DNA of 64,000 nt from Isoetes taiwanensis (GCA_021234155.1 JAJEKV010000038.1:9161458-9225457), one strand, 5' to 3'. Numbered from the stretch's first letter, positions 47,135-59,035 are shown. Numbers and translations: made by a program. The notes: generated from the letters alone by a model not told the origin.

Positions 47135-47160
47135 AACCCTAACCCTAACCCTAACCCTAG
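47135..47160. repeat. Four AACCCT units (interstitial telomere-like)
   Basis: AACCCTAACCCTAACCCTAA is part of four exact AACCCT units directly abutting the palindrome. The usual plant telomere unit is AAACCCT; this is the TTAGGG type. Confidence 0.85.
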
Positions 47161-47166
47161 AATGTA

Positions 47167-48026
47167 ATGGACAAATCTCCCACAACGGCCAGTCCGCTTT
47201 TCATAGATTTTGAAGAGGATTTGGACAAAGAGATGTTTGAAGTGTCTAATTATACCCAAGCAATGCTATAAAGCTTAAAGAAGCCTATGAGAGGCCGGAG
47301 TCTCGATTTGCTCAAGATGAGGCGATCTACCAACTAAGAAGAATTCCAGCGCCTCCGCAAAAGCCGCCAACAGATCTACAAAGTTTGGCAGGCCCTTCAA
47401 CAATGCGGCAAAGATAAGCCCGGTAGATGAGGATAAATGTGAAGAAGATAAGCTTGAGGGTTCTTATTTGTGGGAAGTAGATGATTTTTCTTGCCGACAT
47501 GCACGCTGGGGACAGGGAAAGATTGAAGGACTCTATATTGTTACGATATATATCTCAAGATTCGCTAATGGGGAGATAATCGCCTTCAACAGAACTTTCA
47601 AAATCCAAAAGGTGCGAGTTTGTCTATTACATCCGTGCATTATGCATGTTCGGGAACCATTCCCAATTGGCATCAAACACCAAAGGGTGATAGCAATTCG
47701 GGCGGATGTTGTGCTACAATATTTTGACGACCAAGCCGGTCTGTGGCGAGCAATATGTTAAATTTTTTAGTCTGCCGGGCTTGACTCACCCAAGGTTGGA
47801 AGCTGGGGTCGATAACATGGAAGTCATTGCCTTGATGGATCGGGCGCTGGGATTGAAAGAGCATGAAATTGACGACATAAGCTTGAGAAATTGGAAGTTA
47901 TATGTTTTCCAACTTGTATCGGGTAAAATTATTTATGTACAGATTGTCCTTCCGAAATTCCTAATAAAATTATTTTATTTGTATTTATTCATATCACGCC
48001 AAATACATCACCTCCGTCATATCTAG
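47167..48026 (+). pseudogene. Unknown decayed gene, about 280 codons
   Basis: The ATG at 47167 opens MDKSPTTASPLFIDFEEDLD and stops after 34 codons. Another plus frame then carries SSASAKAANRSTKFGRPFNN and VDDFSCRHARWGQGKIEGLY, and on to PFPIGIKHQRVIAIRADVVL and LQYFDDQAGLWRAIC. A frameshift near 47755 leads into FFSLPGLTHPRLEAGVDNME and DRALGLKEHEIDDISLRNW. The end is followed by CTAATAAAATTATTTT, a likely polyadenylation region, and then a palindrome. It looks like one protein with two frame breaks. I do not recognise it. Confidence 0.4.
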
Positions 48027-48046
48027 GTTTTCGCGTCGTGTGATAT
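47991..48046. repeat. Palindrome copy 3, left arm decayed
   Basis: The right arm GCGTCGTGTGATAT (48033-48046) is complete. The left arm reads ATATCACGCC, missing the ACGA in the middle. Confidence 0.6.
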
Positions 48047-48099
48047 CTATCTCAAGAAATGAAATATTATTGGAAAAAAACAATTAATTTATTTATTCC

Positions 48100-48129
48100 T
48101 CACACGACGCCGAGAAGCAAATCGTGTGA
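48100..48129. repeat. Palindrome copy 4, short loop
   Basis: TCACACGACGC (48100-48110) faces TCGTGTGA (48122-48129) over an 11-base loop. It lies immediately upstream of the TATA box at 48137. Confidence 0.65.
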
Positions 48130-48136
48130 CTCATGT

Positions 48137-48145
48137 TATAAATAG
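48137..48145 (+). promoter_or_regulatory. TATA box of the first array gene
   Basis: TATAAATAG followed by AAGACC sits 81 bp before the start codon at 48226. An identical TATAAATAGAAGACC precedes the second copy at 57125. Confidence 0.6.
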
Positions 48146-48225
48146 AAGACCGATGTCCACGACCTCCGGACGCCTTCCTCGCCATCTTTCTACTCATCTG
48201 GCTCCCTTTCCACCTTCCTCGCCTC

Positions 48226-48622
48226 ATGGCATCATCATCTTCCTCTAGCAAGCTTACCACGCCAAGATAGCACTCCCCAGCCTTAGAGCCGTTCGCGGAC
48301 ATCACCCTTGTAGTGGTGATGAAGAGATTCAAGGAGATCCATGATGAAAACAACCGCCTCGCCGCCGAGAACAATGAGGCGGTCGACGATTAGCCTTCAC
48401 GCAGGGAGGCCGCATCGAGCGAGACGCTGAGCTCGCGGGAAACATTCGCCATGTACCAAGAGCTTAATGAGCCGCAGGCCGGCAGCTGGAAACAGTCACA
48501 TGATTTCAAGCAGCCTTAGAAGATATGGGAGAAGAAGCTCGAGCTGCGAGGATGAGAACGCCACCTTTTACGGCTTCAAGCAGGACATGAAAATCAGCCA
48601 GGAGGATCATGAAGATCCCTAG
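48226..48622 (+). pseudogene. Short coiled-coil protein, array copy 1
   Basis: The ATG follows a CT-rich leader and opens MASSSSSSKLTTPR, then a TAG, then in the same frame EPFADITLVVVMKRFKEIHD and ENNRLAAENNEAVDD. After a frame change come SSETLSSRETFAMYQELNE and a second coil with a C-terminal EDHEDP-type end before the TAG at 48620. Heptad-like Leu/Glu patterns suggest a coiled coil. The copy at 57232-57593 shares the leader, the VVMKRFKE.HDE core and the 3' end, so the two are paralogues. Both are followed by T-rich DNA and a palindrome with the same loop. Function unknown. Confidence 0.5.
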
Positions 48623-48720
48623 CCGTTGTATCTATCTATTTTTTGCTTCAAAGAAAAGTTTTCTATTTTTTGCTTCTATCTATCCTCTTGTTCCAATGTA
48701 TGTTCTCGCTTTTATTAGAA

Positions 48721-48795
48721 ATATCACACGACGCCGTAAATGCCTTGCTTGCAATTAGGTAGCAATCAATGGATTTCGCTGCCGGTGATTCCATG
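48721..48795. repeat. Palindrome copy 5, right arm decayed
   Basis: ATATCACACGACGCC is intact on the left. The right arm is only GCCGGTGATT. The loop contains TTGCAATTAGGTAGCAATCA, which recurs in copy 7 (57676-57746), showing that the downstream flank was duplicated with the gene. Confidence 0.6.
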
Positions 48796-49499
48796 CCGCT
48801 CTATTTTTCTTCAATGAGAAGTTCTATCTTTAGTTATGTATCGTAAGAAAATTACTTATGTATAGATTGTATCACCAAATTATCAATAAAATTATCGCAT
48901 CGAAGCTTTCCGAAGAAAAGACGTTAGAAGAAGTTTTTTTTTGGGGTAAGGGTTCATTTTATTAGTTTAGAATAGAGTACATTGGGTCCCCATCGGACGT
49001 GATAGAGAAATAAAATCCAGAGACCCATGACAATTGAAGGTGTACTAGTGGCCCAAACGGTTCTTCTTCCCCCAAAATGTAGGTACTATAGGCAAAGCAC
49101 CTTCTTCACCACAAGAGTGAGTACTATAGATAGGGTTGTGCACCTCCACCATCATTGCCGTTTGGGGTTGTTCACTTTTAGATCTAGATAAGGATTTACC
49201 TTCTTCATTGCTGATTGCCTTCATCCCTCGCAACCCGCTACACTTGAAGAACGTGTAAAGCCTCTTCAAGCTTGCCAATTCTCACAAGTTCCTTTGTTAT
49301 AGTTCCTACCCATTTTCTTGTGATGGGCTAACGCCATTAAGGCCACCTCCATATTGAAGAGGCTTTAATTTTGTCAATGCTGACTTCTTGCCCCCGTAGA
49401 AGCAACCTCGCACCGATGCTTCCGCACCACCCAAAGGGCAATTGATACCAGAGAAGTAGTAATCTTGCAGCCCCGTGATGAAATTATAATACCCGGCCG

Positions 49500-52400
49500 C
49501 TTGAGTTGGTGTAAGTCAAGTCCTAGAATAGGAGTAACCCATCTCCGTAACTCAGAAACTTAGGGCAAAAGAACACGCGGTGTAGTGGATTCACCGGCTG
49601 ACAACCTAGAGGGCATAGTTCACTTGTCGAGATACCTCTTAGGAAGAGTTTAGCATTGGAGGAAATACCACCTTGAAGGGTCGGCCCATCGCAAAAACCG
49701 GATTCTTCGAGAACACATGGTGTTCCGTGAGTTGGCAAGGAGTTGAATAGTAGTTGGTCTATTGACCCCTTAATGAGCTCAGCCTTTTAAGGGGATCTTT
49801 CCCACGGCCGATATACCTTTTTAGCTACCTTGTAGGAAGGATTCCACACACACCCCATCTTTCTTCTTGGCCTTCCAAATTCCAAAGATCGAGATATTGG
49901 CTTGGATTTCCTTTAGATCTTCCTATCACCCTCACCAAAGATTTGGGACCAGCCTTTAAGTTTGGACCAAGAGATCCACCCGCCATTCTCCCAAAGGTGA
50001 GATAGCCCTTACGGAGATGCCATGTACAAGTGCAAGAGGAAGATTCCTTGATCCCCAAACCCTAATATTCCGCAAAGGATTAATCTTTACCAAAGATGAG
50101 GGGTAGCTTAGCAAGAGTGCATAATGGTAGCACCTTCCATGCTTGGAGTATTCTTCTCATAACAAAGCAGGTACCCGGGGCTATCTTGAAGTCTCTAAAG
50201 GCAGTCCTAAATCGCCCCTGGGAGGAAGGCTTCCTTTGAGTTTACAACGCTGAAACCAATATCCCACAAATATTAGGGCAGGGGGAGGTGTCACCTTGCA
50301 GTAGTCTCCATATGTACCGCTCGCTAATGCTCGAGTTCTAGAGAAGGGGTCTTTGCATCCAAGACCACCTTCTTTCTTATCTCTACATAATTCTGACCAG
50401 CCAACCTTAGCCATACCTCCCCCCGATAAATTTCCCCGATGACTGATCCGATTGTACACAAACTTCTCAATGCCACTATCACGCATCTAGAAGAAAATGT
50501 GAGAGGCAAGACAAAAGATTGGCCACGCTTACACTCGATACCGCAAGACCTTTGGTCGACCATAGGGCAACCTTCTTTCAAGACGATCCAACGAAGCGCA
50601 CCGTAGTCCTTTGATGTTATCGATAAGGAAAGTGGAAGGCCCGTAAGAGTAATTGATTCACCGCTTTGACCACCTAAACCCTAGCATAGTGGCTCGAGGA
50701 TCGTGCGCAGCCTCTAGTGCCCACAGAGTGGAACACTTGTTAGGGTTAAGACCAATCCCTGATACGATCTCAAAAGCCGAGAACCTCCAAATGCCCGAAG
50801 CTACCATCATCAAATCCGAGGAACATGAAGGTGTCGCCAAAGATATTGCATAATTGTGAGCTCGCCAAGACCACCGTAGAGAGAGACCACTCATTGAACC
50901 TTCTGAAATTTTGAGTTTCACCATCCTAGTCGAGAGATTTGCTATAATAAGAAAATGTAAGTGAGCCAAAGGGCACCTTTTGCCCGATACCTTTCCCGGA
51001 GATCGAAGAGGCCTGATGGTTCCCATTAACAAGCACCGGCGTCGGCTAATTTGTTCATGCCCATGGAGATGTCAACAAACTGCCTATGGAAACCCATATG
51101 ATCCATCACCGCCGCAGAGCCTCCCATCTAAGAGAGTCATAAGCCTTCCCCAAATCCATCTTTATCAATTACACGCTTCGCCTTTGATACCCTACACCAA
51201 TGTAACCCTTCCCTTGCTGCCAAGTAATTATCCAAAAATGTTTCTTCCAGGAGAAAGGCTGATTGTTCTTCGCCAATAATCCTACTTTTAGATAGGTTTC
51301 GTGACGTTAGCCGAACTTTCATGATGACCTTATATATAGACATTGGTCAAAGCAATAGGTCTCCATTCACTAATAACCCGAGGTCTTGACACTTTAGGGA
51401 CAAGAGGATGAATCCAAATGCCAAGGAAGGATGCAAAACCCGAGAGTTCCATGCACCCCTAATAGCCCCCGAGGGAAGTCCTCGCCCAAGAATTCCCAAA
51501 CTCCCTAAAAAACTCGGGGAACTCCATTTACCACCGCCAAGGAGCAAAGAGTTCTATAGACTTTTGATCCCCTAACTGCTGAAGTAAGGATTGATTGTCA
51601 CCCTCCCAAACCAAGTTCCCCAAATCTTTTGGCAGCCATCTAGCAATTTCTCGTTCCGTAAGTGGATGGAAGCGTTCCTCTTAAATTGGTCCCGAAGCTT
51701 CCTCTAATGAAGCGCTTGATTTCATCCCGATCTGTTAGGAGGGCCTGATTTTGATCTTTGATAGAGGTAATGCTATTTTCTCGCTAATCTAGCCCCAAAC
51801 CAATCTAAAAAACATTTAGAATTCTCATGATCAAGTTCAGATACCATTTGGTTTTGAGCCGTGAGTAGCAAAGACCCCCTTGCTTCTTCCTCTTCTATAG
51901 CTTTAGCTTTGCTTTCGAGCCCTCCTTCCGTGGTTTATCTCTTGCTAGGGGTCACTAAAAAGTTCTTGCTTAATAATCCCGGAGACTATTGTAGACAAGA
52001 TCCTTTTCCTTTTGAAGCTCGTGAGCCCCTATTTCTTCCCATTTCTTGATCCAAGCTTTCATGAGGTTGAGCTTTTTATGGGCCCAAGCCTTCATGGAGG
52101 GGAGTTGTCCCATTTTCTAGTGAGCCGAAAAACCTTAAAAGGGTTGCGTAACCCGCCTTTGGTTAACCATGAGACGCTGAACTTGAAAGGAATATTACCC
52201 CGATTTTCTCGTAGAGGGATATCCTCAAGAGTAAGCCGCCGCGCACATGATCCGAAAGTGAGTGAATGCAAGATCACCTTCAACATAAGATTTGTCCATA
52301 AATTTTGCAGATTTGTTGGCCAAATAAAATCTATCAAGCAAACAATACACTCGGCCCCTTAATCCTTCAGCTTGTTAGACCGTGAAAATGTAGTATTGGA

Positions 52401-52933
52401 GGGAGGAACCCGGAGAGAAGCCTCGCGACCGCAATTAGAGAAAGCCAAAATCGCTCTTCCTCCTCCCTCGCATTCCTATGCGTACCCACTTTTTGATCCC
52501 ACGTGTCGGGCCATATTTAGGTCACCCCCAAGTATCCGGTTATCAACCACGTTCGCCGCCGGGAAATCCAAAATCTCAATATTATTCCACATGGTTGCCC
52601 TCTCAAAGAAGTTTATTGGAGGCGTAAACATTAATAAGCCCCCATTGACGCTATTGTTTTCAAAAATAACCCATCGCCACTCCTCCAAATTAAGACCGTT
52701 TTTCACCCTAACCTTCCAAAGGATACAAGTACCTCCCTTAGTTCCCCGAGCTGCACAACCTAAGGAGGAATAGCCATTGCCCACCTAACAGGAAAGTGAG
52801 CTAGCCTCAAAAGTCGTGGAGCCTATGTTCTTGCAAAGATGACAATATCCTTCATTGATCTAATTGCCGCTAATACCCTTGCACGCTTGAGTGCTCCTTT
52901 GATACCACGCAAATTCCAAGAAACAATGATCAT
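49500..52933 (-). pseudogene. L1 ORF2: endonuclease, reverse transcriptase, zinc finger
   Basis: The frame starts at 52933 with MIIVSWNLRGIKGALKRARV, the standard opening of the endonuclease of plant L1 elements. ILGGDLNMARH (about 52510) is a second endonuclease motif. RT remnants include YKVIMKVRLTSRNLSKSRII and EEQSAFLLEETF (about 51250), PLAHLHFLIIANLSTRMVKL (about 50950), and a palm box reading FGDTFMFLGF where YADDT is expected, so the catalytic Asp pair is lost. Near 49620 LCPLGCQPVNPLHRVFFCP is the C-terminal zinc-binding region. Many indels separate the blocks. Confidence 0.75.
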
Positions 52934-52949
52934 CCCTAAGTGGTTATGA

Positions 52950-54270
52950 CTATAGGTAATCTTCCAACCTTAAGTACAGGGGATGTAATTATGTTCCCCC
53001 TCACACATTCTCACTTTAAGTACCAAGTGGGACAAAGACTTCGTGAGATTCCCTTATTAGGGGAGGTAAGACTTTGGAAACAAAGGGGTGAATGTTTAAG
53101 GGTGTCCCTTTATATGTCCCTTTAAAGTCAAGAGGGGCAACTCGGCAATACAATGGAACCCTATATGGAACCCCCTTGATAGCTTCCATCGTGTATAGAG
53201 ATGAGGAGCATAATAATGGGCACTTCTTTGGCCTTTTATAAAATTCCAAAAGTGCAAAAGAAGTGCCAAGATGTCCCATAGGGGCACACCTTCCACATGT
53301 CGATGTTGCCGGAATATCTTAAGAGCCCCCATATGGACCCAACCGTATTGAAAGTGAGAAGACACGTGGAATGTAAGACTCCACCGTAAGGCATTGAGTT
53401 GTCGTTTTTTCCCCCAACGTAAAAGATATGACCCAGCCCATATAACTTTGAGACGGCATGATGTATGTCGCTGATATTACCCCCCATCAAAAAGATAGGA
53501 CCAAATGGATAACAATGGGACGAAAGCATGAAATATCTCAAAGGATATTATTACTAGAGACGCAAAGATATCTCCCACCAAAGAGATAGTACCCACCACA
53601 TAACTTTGAGATGGGCCCGACATATCTTTGTGATATTGTTAGAATAGAAGGAGAGATAGAAATAGTTAGAAAGGGCAAAGAAACCCTTTTATGTTGAGAG
53701 TCGGGTGACCATCCCAAACAAACCATAGGGCAAATAGGTGGAGCTGGTAGAGTAGCATGGAACGCCAAAACCACCCATAACGTTATGACCAAAGAGGAGA
53801 GCTTTTAACCTGTTTATATGCAACCGGAATGCATCACATTGAGAACACCAGAACCACACCGAGGGTTTTCCGTAGATGTCCGCAAGGTCAATATGTTTTG
53901 CAGATAGATGGAAACCGAAGCTGCTCCAAACCATATACAACTAGCAGAAATAATATTTGCATCAACCATATATTTGTATATGCTCCGCACCATATACAAC
54001 TTGCAGAAATAGGAATATTTGCATCAACCATATATCCGGTCATGACCATAATAAAGAGAGCCTTACAATAAGAAATCTTCACAAAGAGTTGGAGAATACG
54101 TAGCATTTAAAGTCATCTCAGAAACCATTTGATATATAAGCCCCGCCTTACAAAAAGAGCCTTACAAAATAGTCCCAAACAACAAGTATGGGCCCGGAAT
54201 AACAAAAATAACCACAAGACTAGGAGATATTTTGAAAGAAGCCAACATTTTAGTTTCCATCTTTGTTTGC
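52950..54270. repeat. Repeat-rich spacer between L1 ORF1 and ORF2
   Basis: Short sequences recur here, for example ACCATATACAACT(A/T)GCAGAAAT near 53930 and 53990, GCATCAACCATATAT twice nearby, and CATATAACTTTGAGA(C/T)GG twice near 53440 and 53600. No gene is seen. Such a long spacer is unusual for L1, so a separate old insertion cannot be excluded. Confidence 0.45.
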
Positions 54271-54289
54271 CTAGGAACCATACATCCTT

Positions 54290-56528
54290 GCTCCGTGAGA
54301 ATGCTCCAAACATACTTTTGCTACTGCTGCTTCAAAAGTGTGCTTACCGGATTTGATCCCATTATCTTTCCCTTTCTTTTTCCCATTTAGTTTCTTAACC
54401 AGAGAAATATTACTGCCAACGGCATTTGCTTGATCATTATGATCTGCAACCAAGAGATTTGTGTGCCCTGCTGGAATGGGTGCTGGAATAAGATCATGAT
54501 TGACCATAGTCTTAATAGCGCATTTAGCTTCTTCTGGCTGCCAAGAAGAGCAATATTTGCTTGATCCAAAGGGTCTGCAGCCAAGGAGTTTGTGTGCAAA
54601 CGGAGCTTGGAGGTATTGAAGAAGAGATCTTGGATCAAGCGAACATTGTTGAGTTGCTTAGCCTTGGGCGATATGAGACAGGCTTCCCCATTGAGTTGGG
54701 GACAACTCACAAGGCCAATATGCTCTTCTGGTTCTCTGTTGCAGATTCTGGAGGAGCAGCCACACCAAGCGGCCAGCCTTCTTCAATGAGTTCACTATCA
54801 ACAAGGACAAGAGGGCTAAACCTGTTATGACATAAGAGGGCCTCTGGAGGCAAAGGAGGTTCCAAAGCTGACTCAGGAGGTTTTTCCATTGGAACAGAGG
54901 AAGGTGTTGGGCAGGCCTTCAAGGAGCACTCGCCCCCATAGTCTGGGGCAACAAAGAAGCAGCACTCGGGCAGCTTCTGTGACTTTTGGGGGTTAATTTC
55001 AAGAACCCATCGGAATCAATAATAGGGGCCGACTATTCTCGGAAAGTGTGAGATCCATTGTGCTCAAGGACTGGTCTCACCGAGAGAGGTCTCAACATAT
55101 GTTTCCAAATAAGGCACCCCGCTCCACCGGCCAGGGAAGGGGAGACCAGAGATAGAGAGAATAAACTCTATTAAAGTATTGTTAAATCCCTTGAAGAAGA
55201 CAGAACGTGGAAGTGGTTTTAAAATATCCACAGTGATGCAAATCTTTGGGGCCTCCTGAGGTGTTCCCACCCATGCACACGCATTCCCAAGATAGGAAGC
55301 AATGGCCTTGAAAGCCTTCTCTCATCGAAAGATTCCGCACTAAGATTAGAGAGCTGGCAACATATTGGGTAGAACAAAGCATCGGGGCTTTTGGGATTAA
55401 AGTCCTGTCTCCACTTTTGCAAAAAAAATTGGCCATTAAGACAAGTGATTATCCCCTTCTTGAAAAGAAGTCGGGCTTCCCTTTCGGTTTGCGGTGATGA
55501 GAAAATATAAATTTCCCCAAAGGCCGATCCCAGGTAGGAATCGCCCACGCATACACAGCCAAAAGGTCTTCTTAATCTCAAAAAAGATGGATTACCCCGA
55601 TAATCTTAGCAATAAGAGCCTGATTATCAAGGTGACGAATCCGGTTCGCCACCTCAGGAATATGCAGAGAAATGTAAGTCTGCTCATCCATATCCGGGCA
55701 TATATTAGCTCCCACATTCTCAGCAGACAATGAAGGCTCCATAGAGGAACTGCTCAAAAATAGGTCTCCAACCAGTAATAGGAGTTGTTAAGCCAGGGGC
55801 AATGCACCAGAAAAGATTGAGTAGGCTCTGTTTCCACGTTACTGAAGATCAAAAGTCTGACTAGTCTTCGCACAAATGCTGGATCAGCTCCACGTATAGC
55901 AAAGCCCCCCACACAAGAGAAATACTCCTGCTGCAACAACCTTCGATCGATTATAGAACCCCAAAGCTGCAATATGGGACCCTCAATGTATCCCCACCAG
56001 ATATAATCAGTGTTCACGAGAATGATAGACCGGGTGATGGTTGAAATATCAAGCGAGAAGGAAGATGGAATGGAAAAAACAGAAGATGTAGCTTGCCATG
56101 GGGTCAAGAGGGCTTGATCTCGTAAGAGAAGACAAGGTACTCCATACTTAGACCGCATCGTGGGAGATTTGTAGAGCTCCAAAGTGATGTGATCATTGAA
56201 GGCTTGAATAGAGAAAAAGAACTTAGCAAAGGGTGGTCTATCCGCACCAAGATAAGCGATTCAAATTCCACCGTGACAAAAATGGGTCTTGAGTGGGATG
56301 GGAGTGTTCTCCTACAAAGAAGATCTCAGGGAAAACCGTTTCATCCACCAAGAAGGCCCAGATATCTGCAGGAGTTCCTTCAAGCCACCCACAGCAAATC
56401 TGAGATGTGCTATAGAAGACCACAAAATATTTTGAAAGCTCCACAGAAGAACTAGATGATCCGGATGGCTGGGAGGTGGCAGAGTTCGAGCAGGAGCAGG
56501 CAATCGCCAGGGGGAGAGGCAGCCCCAT
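54290..56528 (-). pseudogene. L1 ORF1 with DUF4283 domain
   Basis: Minus-strand blocks in order are MGLPLPLAIACSCSNSATSQ (from 56528), a long clean stretch at 56180-55754 with LVNTDYIWWGYIEGPILQLW, then the DUF4283-like domain at 55580-55220 (LFKKGIITCLNGQFFLQKW and DALFYPICCQLSNLSAESFD), and a C-terminal LPECCFFV....GGECSLKACP stretch near 54960 that resembles the CCHC knuckle following this domain in plant LINE ORF1 proteins. The domain order fits an RNA-binding gag-like protein. Several frame changes are present. Confidence 0.65.
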
Positions 56529-57017
56529 TCAAATCTGACATTGATAGAGAAACAGAAAGTATGCCTGAGAAGCAACTATTCTGATCCCGAGAGTAGAGCC
56601 ATAACTTGCTTTGTGAATGGATAGATCGATCGATTAAGAGAGAAGGATAAGCAGAGGTCAATGATCACAGGAAAGTTGGGCATGATTATAAAAAGGGAGA
56701 CAGCCGCTATTCCTGTCAGAAGCCATCAGTTTGCATCCCGCAGAATCGAGCCCAAACATGATTGTTTGGTCTTGGTCAGAGAGTCAAACAGAGCCACCGA
56801 ATCTAAGCATGAATCAGGGAATGTCCCCCTCTATAAGGGGGAGAACCAAGGAGAGGACGGGCGGATTCAACAGCCACACCCGATTTGCCACATCCCAATC
56901 CTAAGTTTGGAAAAGGATAGCGGATGTTTTGGAGAAAAGAGAGGTCGCATGGCGCTCAAGAGAGGTCCAAAAAATAATCTTTTACTGTATTCCACCACTA
57001 AGTATTTGCTATATTAG

Positions 57018-57072
57018 AAGAAGTAACGGTCCTTTTTCCTCACACGACGCGAGAAGTAACGGTCCATTTTCC
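57018..57072. repeat. 35-bp tandem duplication around a palindrome
   Basis: GAAGTAACGGTCCTTTTTCC is followed 35 bp later by GAAGTAACGGTCCATTTTCC. After the second, the palindrome arm has become GACCCACGGC, a decayed form of CACACGACGC. Confidence 0.75.
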
Positions 57073-57101
57073 TGACCCACGGCATCCTTCGCGTCGTGTG
57101 A
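57040..57101. repeat. GATCACACGACG-type palindrome, copy 6
   Basis: TCACACGACGCGA (57040-57052) and TCGCGTCGTGTGA (57089-57101) are perfect 13-bp arms. The palindrome lies just upstream of the TATA box at 57125. Confidence 0.9.
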
Positions 57102-57231
57102 CTCAAGCTACTATGAAATCCAAGTATAAATAGAAGACCTTCTTTCTTGCCTTCGACCTCCGATCCTCTTCCGCCTTTAAGTATACGCTCATCTTCTCCG
57201 CTTTTCGGCCTTCAGCCTTAGCCTTCTCCTC

Positions 57232-57593
57232 CTGGCATCATCATCCTCCTCCAAATAGTTTTACCGCCCAGCGCCCCGAGCTGCCGCGACATCACCCTTG
57301 CCGTGGTGATGAAGAGATTCAAGGAGGTTCACGACGAAAAACAGCCGCCTCATCGCCCGAAGATGGAGGCGGGGATGTGTTAGAATTCACGAGGGGTTTG
57401 CATGATGAGAGACCTTGAGCTCACTCAAAACATTAACTGTGCAGAGGCCCAATAGCTGTAGGGTCGGGCGGTTTTTAACACCGCGACACAATATTCCTTG
57501 CGCTAGAAGATATGGAGAAGAAGCTTCGAAGTGGCAGAGGATGAGAACGCAGCTTTATATTTTTCAAATTCTGAGGATCATGAAGATCCGTAG
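57232..57593 (+). pseudogene. Short coiled-coil protein, array copy 2
   Basis: TATAAATAG at 57125 and a CT-rich leader precede a start that has become CTG (CTGGCATCATCATCC) where copy 1 has ATG. The reading then shows a TAG after eight codons. Further along, DNA encoding a VVMKRFKEVHDE core (near 57305) and an LEDMEKKL coil (near 57510) parallels copy 1, and the last bases GATCATGAAGATCC followed by TAG match its C-terminus. Frame changes are frequent. Loss of the start codon and early stops make this a pseudogene. Confidence 0.5.
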
Positions 57594-57675
57594 CCATTGT
57601 ATATATATTTTTGTTTCAAAGAAAAATTTGCTCTCGCTTCTTGCTTCTATCGTTCTCTTGTTTTGTTTTATTAAA

Positions 57676-57746
57676 GATCACCCACGACGCCAAATGCCAT
57701 TCTTGCAATTAGGTAGCAATCAATGGATTTCAAGGTCGTATGATCT
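57676..57746. repeat. Palindrome copy 7
   Basis: AGATCACCCACGACGCC on the left faces AGGTCGTATGATCT on the right. The arms carry a few changes. The loop matches that of copy 5. Confidence 0.7.
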
Positions 57747-57749
57747 CCA

Positions 57750-58085
57750 CAACGCATACCCTCGCTTGTATGTATAAATTCCTAATTTATTAATGGAAAA
57801 GTATATGTAACACAAATATCTAGCTAGATTATGTGATAACTGCGTAAATGCTAATTTGCATGTGGATGACAACGCCTATTCACATACGCCAAGGACGTGG
57901 CATCTTGTTTGCCACAATAACATTGTTGTTTTGTACGCCCTCACACGCATCGCATCGGCTGGGATATGACGGATCCCATGATGCTAACATAGGCTACCGC
58001 TGCCTATTGCATGCTATAATTTCACCGTAGGATTATTACACAACTTTATCTCCATTTTCGCGAACCGTGGATTCCAACGTATTCT
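57750..58085. other. Spacer without a gene
   Basis: No motif is seen; short frames only. Confidence 0.35.
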
Positions 58086-58190
58086 AGTTTCTATATAAAA
58101 CGCCGGAGGCCTTTTGTCTTCTCCTATCCGGCATCTCCTCGTTCTCTACCACATCCCTCGACCATCTCTCCCGTTCTCCCATCACTTTCA

Positions 58191-58634
58191 ATGGCCTCCA
58201 GCTTCCGCCCATCCCCTCCCGAGATCTTGTCTCAAGTTTTGGTCAAGGAAATTCTCGCGGCCGGGTTTTTAGGAACGGATCCGCCTTCTAAAAGAAAAAG
58301 AATGATGAAGACGTCGCTGCCGGGTTCGCGACAGGAAAAAGGCCGCCTTCTACTGTGAGGTGATTTTAGTGCGCGACAATCATTGGGCCGCCTTAGACCG
58401 CCAATTGCGCTACCACGAGATATAACCTCCAAGAGAGGCTTAGGGCTGCAATCGGCCGGAGAGGCTGCCCCGAGCTCAACTCGATGGAGCGGGAAGATAA
58501 GGTTGCGGAATATGAGAACGTGGTTGCGGGGCGCAATCATGTTGGAGGAGCAGAAAAAAATTATCACCGCCTCCAGAAGAGCTTGCCCGGCGATCATAGG
58601 CATCAGGCTCCTCCTAGAGGGGCCCGCTTTTTAA
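58191..58634 (+). pseudogene. Short array protein, copy 3 (diverged)
   Basis: TATATAAAACGCC near 58092 and a leader rich in CTCC and CCATC runs precede an ATG opening MASSFRPSPPEILSQVLVKE. The frame runs to LPGSRQEKGRLLL and stops. Other plus frames then carry SMEREDKVAEYENVVAGRNH and ERLRAAIG-type helical stretches, ending at 58634. The MAS start, the promoter layout and the position make it a probable relative of copies 1 and 2, though the sequence similarity is weak. Function unknown. Confidence 0.4.
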
Positions 58635-58743
58635 TGTTTGTAATGGTTTTATTTCAATGGGAAAAGTTTTTGACAAATGTGCCAATATTACGCTTCCTAT
58701 TTTTAATTTTCAATATCCGTGGTAGAGAGAATGACAAAGACGA

Positions 58744-58806
58744 GATCACACGGGCCAAACCCTTCATAGGGTTTTAAAGCTTCGTGTATTTCACGGGTGT
58801 GATATA
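58744..58806. repeat. Palindrome copy 8, with an inner hairpin
   Basis: GATCACACGGG faces CGGGTGTGATAT. Inside, AAACCC and GGGTTT form a second small stem. The ACGACGC core is altered here. Confidence 0.6.
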
Positions 58807-58943
58807 CAAAGTAGTTAGAATAGTTATTAATGTGTTCCAGCCGACAAGACCATTAATGTGTTCTAGCGACAACCGATTTAATCCGGCCGACACGCGGCGG
58901 CGGCCGGCCGAAAGTGTGTTTAATATGTTCAAGCGCTAATATG

Positions 58944-58950
58944 TATAAAT
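58944..58950 (+). promoter_or_regulatory. TATA box of array copy 4
   Basis: TATAAAT lies about 92 bp before the ATG at 59036, similar to the spacing for copies 1 to 3. Confidence 0.5.
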
Positions 58951-59035
58951 TGAGGTCCTTGCATTGTGCTCCTTCCGCGGTTAGAGTCTTTGCTCCTCAC
59001 TTCTATAATCTTAACGTCCCTCCCATTTGTCATCT

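Larger units (their letters stand above)
48934..57013 (-). mobile_element. L1-type LINE inserted in the compact region
   Basis: The element lies leftward. Its 3' end is a T9 run at 48934-48942 on the plus strand. TTAGAAGAAG occurs just outside it at 48924-48933 and again at 57014-57023, the expected 10-11 bp target duplication, so the element measures about 8.1 kb. In its own direction it has a leader (57013-56530), ORF1 with DUF4283 (56528-54290), a spacer with local repeats (54270-52950), and ORF2 with endonuclease, RT and zinc-finger traces (52933-49500). Both ORFs are badly broken. Removing the element brings the two halves of the gene array within about 1 kb of each other. Confidence 0.75.
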
